Shown: positions 61,827 to 64,000 of the stretch, piece by piece
Layout: each line of letters opens with the position of its first letter
Numbering within the stretch: the first letter of the stretch is position 1
Notes under the pieces: generated by a model
Told to the model about the DNA's origin: nothing
What the model saw: only the letters and a program-made list of their open reading frames with translations
Database searches by the model: none
Translations under genes and position numbers: made by a program
Assembly: GCA_905221605.1 (NCBI GenBank)
Contig: CAJNDS010002257.1
Coordinates: 1,080,422-1,144,421, forward strand
DNA: 64,000 bases
Direction: 5' to 3'
Source: Symbiodinium natans
Lineage: Eukaryota > Sar > Dinophyceae > Suessiales > Symbiodiniaceae

Positions 61827-61937
61827 CGGGTAGCCGTGCTGCGCGCACAAATGCCGCTTGACTCCCAGCACGCCGCCGAGATCCTCCGCGGGCGCGGCTG
61901 CCAGCTCTTGCCCGGCGACGCTCCACACGCGCAGCAT
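61827..61937 (-). CDS. Ankyrin gene exon 1: start and first half of ubiquitin-like domain
   Basis: ATG at 61937 begins MLRVWSVAGQELAAAPAEDL and continues GGVLGVKRHLCAQHGYP, 37 codons, then GTACCT. The start is chosen because this N terminus is characteristic of the family in Symbiodiniaceae. No spliced-leader acceptor has been identified for certain; CTATAG lies 20 bases upstream. Confidence 0.75.
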
Positions 61938-62040
61938 GGCTCCAGTCCGGGACCCTATAAGCCCTAAACCCTAAACCCCAAACCCTAAACCCTAAACCCG
62001 AAACCCTAAACCCTAAACCCTGAACCCTAAGTTCCAGGGC

Positions 62041-62070
62041 CTGGCATGGGATGTCGGGGCCTGGGACCGG
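62041..62070 (-). CDS. Possible short exon upstream of the ankyrin gene
   Basis: After TCTGCAG the minus strand reads PVPGPDIPCQ, 10 codons, then GCCCTGG. It lies between CCCTAAA (61965-62028) and diverged TTTAGGG sequence (62096 on). Weak. Confidence 0.3.
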
Positions 62071-62095
62071 CTGCAGAAAAACCCGGAAGCGGGGG

Positions 62096-62172
62096 GTTTA
62101 GGTTTCAGGGCTTCAGGGCTGCGGGGTTTTGGGGGTTTGGGGCTTTGGGGTTTAGGGTTTAAGGTTTAGGGT

Positions 62173-62218
<46 letters not shown>

Positions 62219-62905
62219 GGTAAAGGGTTCCAAAGAGGGAATAAGGGTACTACTGGGCATCCGAGGTTGTTAGACTCTATCGGGTTTACAGGGCTTAGGG
62301 GTTAGGGTTTAGGGTTTAGGGTTTAGGGTTTGGGGTTTAGGGTTTAGGATTTAGGGTTTAGGGTTTAGGGTTTAGGGTTTAAGGCCTCAGAGCCCAAAAT
62401 CTGAAGCCTCATGGCCTTCGCATCCTGCGACTTCTCGAGCACAGCCCGAAACGGAAAGCAAACGGGTTTGGGGTTTAAGGTTTAGGGTTTAGGGTGTAGG
62501 GTTTATAAGGGTTTAAGGTTTGGGCTTTAGGGTTCAGGGTTTCGCACGCTGCGTACCCTGAATTTCGCAGTCGTGAGCCCAAATTCCCCGAAACCCAAAT
62601 ACCAAGAAACTTAGACCCTATAGTCCAAGAAATATCCAACATAGCCCTTGGGAATGCCCCTCAAAGGAAACTCTTTTATTGGTCAAGGGGTATTGGGTTG
62701 GGGTATGTTGAATTATTCTTAGATATAGACCCTTATAAAACCTGCCTTTAAACCCCAAACCCTAACCCTGAACCCTGAACCCTGAACCCTGAACCCTGAA
62801 CCCTGAACCCTGAACCCTGAACCCTGAACCCTAAACCCTAAACCCTAAACCCTAAACCCTAAACCCTAAACCCTAAACCCTAAACCCTAAACCCTAAACT
62901 CAAAC
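62096..62905. other. Array-rich stretch
   Basis: GGGTTGA block (62165-62222), TTTAGGG (62300-62380), unique DNA (62540-62750), CCCTGAA block (62768-62830), CCCTAAA (62831-62898). No exon. Confidence 0.6.
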
Positions 62906-62908
62906 AAC

Positions 62909-62996
62909 TGTACTCTGGAAAGTTCTCCCCCATGGCCTCACTACGGTTCACCCGGCGCTCGAACTCCTGGGCGGTTTGCACCTCAGCCGCAATCGG
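62909..62996 (-). CDS. Coiled-coil-like exon of an upstream gene
   Basis: After TCAAAG the minus strand reads PIAAEVQTAQEFERRVNRSE and AMGENFPEY, then GTTGTTTGAG as donor. The array on the donor side is CCCTAAA (+). Confidence 0.55.
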
Positions 62997-63168
62997 CTTT
63001 GACAGGGAAGTGTTTTTTTTTGGAGGGGGGGGGGGTGTGGGGCGTATGCAAGTATTCCTTGCAAGGGCAGTATAGGGATTCATGTCTGTGTTTCCCCACC
63101 CTCGGTGTGGGGTTGTTAGATTTTTAACTCAACTCTTCTCCTCGCCCGGTCTACTCCTCGCCCAACCG

Positions 63169-63410
63169 CCCAACCCCAGGGTGCCCAGCCCCAGATTACC
63201 CCAGAGTGTCCCTGAAATGCCCAACCCCGCAGTGTTTCCGGAGTGCCCAAGCCCAGAGTGTCCCTGGAGCGCCCAACCCCAGAGTGTCCAGTGCTCAACC
63301 CCAAAGTGTCCCTGGAGTGCCCAACCCCACAGTGTGTTCCCTGGAGTGCCCAGCCCCAGAATGCCCCTGGAGTGCCCAATCCCAGAGTGTCCTTTCAGTG
63401 CCCAACCCTA
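63169..63410. repeat. About 25-bp minisatellite
   Basis: Eight to ten diverged units with the core GCCCAACCCCAGAGTGTCCC. All + frames across it (PNPRVS.. types) are repeat products. Confidence 0.85.
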
Positions 63411-63476
63411 AACTTGGGGGTGGGCTCTACCATCATTTACTATGGGATTTGCGCTACCCACCGTGGGCCCTCCGTT

Positions 63477-64000
63477 ACGGCTCCTGCTACAGTTCCGTTA
63501 CAGCTCCGTTGCACCTCCGTTACAGCTTCCACTAGAGCTCCGATACAACTCTGTTGCACCTCCGTTACAGCTTCCGTTACAGTTCCGTTACAGCTTCCGT
63601 TACAGTTCCGTTGCAGCTCCGTTACAGCTCCGATGCACCTCCGTTACAGCTCCGTTACAGCTCCCTTGCACCTCCGTTACAGCTCCGTTACAGCTTCCGT
63701 TACAGCTCCGTTACAGCTCCGTTGCACCTCCGTTACAGCTCCGTTACAGCTTCCGTTACAGTTTCCGTGACAGCTCCGTTACAGCTCCATTACAGCTCCG
63801 ATGCACCTCCGCTGCAGCTCCGTTACAGCTTCCGTTACAGCTCAGTTATACAGCTCCGTTACATCTCCGTAACAGCTCCGCCACAGCTCCCGTTACAGCT
63901 CAGTTGTACAGCTCCGTTACAGTTCCGTTACAGGTCCGTTATCAAGTTGCTGCTTCTGCTACGGCTCCGTTACAGCTTCCGTTACAGCATCGCTGCAGCC
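63477..64000. repeat. (AGCTCCGTTAC)n minisatellite
   Basis: Dozens of 11-12-bp units AGCTCCGTTAC with AGCTTCCGTTAC and ACCTCCGTTAC variants, continuing past the window edge. Frames in it are not genes. Confidence 0.95.

Larger units (their letters stand above)
59576..61937 (-). other. Gene-level reading: ubiquitin-like/ankyrin-repeat protein
   Basis: Seven minus-strand exons read as an N-terminal ubiquitin-like domain followed by about six ankyrin repeats, a combination very common in Symbiodiniaceae. Exons: 61937-61827, 61450-61361, 61060-60822, 60725-60644, 60561-60204, 59826-59776, 59674-59576. Ankyrin repeats normally bind proteins; the partner is unknown. At least three of the six introns carry inserted-element signatures. 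Confidence 0.7.
1..64000. repeat. Interstitial telomere-type repeat landscape
   Basis: Arrays of CCCTAAA (plant/alveolate-type telomere repeat) occur in both orientations from one end of the window to the other, typically 40-320 bp each. Orientation alternates in an ordered way: a CCCTAAA array, then a short unique GC-rich piece, then a TTTAGGG array, then longer intronic DNA. A real telomere would show one orientation and an end, so these are interstitial. Most unique pieces between convergent arrays read as minus-strand exons. Some arrays are homogenised for variants such as CCCTGAA, CCCTAAG, CCCCTAAA, CCCTAGAA and CCCTAAAA. Confidence 0.95.

Noticed and set aside
63082-63770. Open + frames of 109 and 175 codons
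   Set aside because: They are translations of two minisatellites and are open in several frames at once.
1-64000. tRNA, rRNA, CRISPR arrays, bacterial operons, retroelement proteins
   Set aside because: No cloverleaf, rRNA core, spacer-repeat array, Shine-Dalgarno-led gene series or reverse-transcriptase motif was seen. The regular repeats are telomeric or minisatellite.
1-64000. Assembly artefact joining telomere reads
   Set aside because: Exon order, intact splice sites, the ankyrin frame restored across an array and independent MITE insertions argue against random joins. Raw long reads would settle it.

Overview
The window looks like nuclear DNA of a dinoflagellate, probably from the Symbiodiniaceae/Suessiales. 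Four things point there: short exons in very long introns; GT, GC and possibly GA splice donors; acceptors usually followed by G; and a ubiquitin-like domain starting MLRVWSVAGQEL fused to ankyrin repeats, an architecture common in that group. The taxon is an inference. I see no rRNA, tRNA, CRISPR or bacterial-type gene.

The dominant feature is telomere-type 7-mer repeat (CCCTAAA on + / TTTAGGG on +). It occurs as dozens of interstitial arrays over the whole 64 kb, not as a chromosome end. The arrays are ordered. Moving along the + strand, a CCCTAAA array is usually followed by 45-120 bp of unique GC-rich DNA and then a TTTAGGG array. The unique pieces read as protein on the minus strand. Most begin after an AG and end at GT or GC, and at about fourteen of them the donor is the repeat itself (GTTTAGGG or GTTTGAGG). 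Minus-strand introns therefore start with (TTTAGGG)n and end with (CCCTAAA)n, so their two ends are complementary. Nearly all computer-visible long ORFs are chance frames in repeats; the real coding signal is in short exons.

Layout, in minus-strand reading order. (1) 62996-62041: two exons of an unidentified upstream gene. (2) 61937-59576: a seven-exon gene for a ubiquitin-like/ankyrin-repeat protein. (3) 57826-36165: exons of an EF-hand and CxxC-containing protein, including an exon pair present four/three times with one decayed copy, ending in a TGA-terminated exon. (4) 35335-308: about thirty exons of a coiled-coil protein with recurring motifs such as ALRSTDVER. Joining exons into genes (3) and (4) is inference. 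One exon (932-1010) fits the + strand best.

The ankyrin gene shows how such introns may arise. One intron is an 82-bp telomeric array lying between two perfect copies of a 19-bp exon sequence. Another is a 78-bp dispersed element between copies of GAAT. In both, removing the insert plus one copy restores the ankyrin frame. A second telomeric array (7261-7421) is also flanked by a perfect 19-bp duplication, here inside a palindromic MITE-like element. This suggests that telomeric DNA is inserted into breaks and then spliced out, alongside several MITE families.

The rest is introns and islands of unique sequence with MITE-like palindromes, variant 7-, 8- and 9-mer arrays, poly-C/poly-G runs and, at 63-64 kb, minisatellites.
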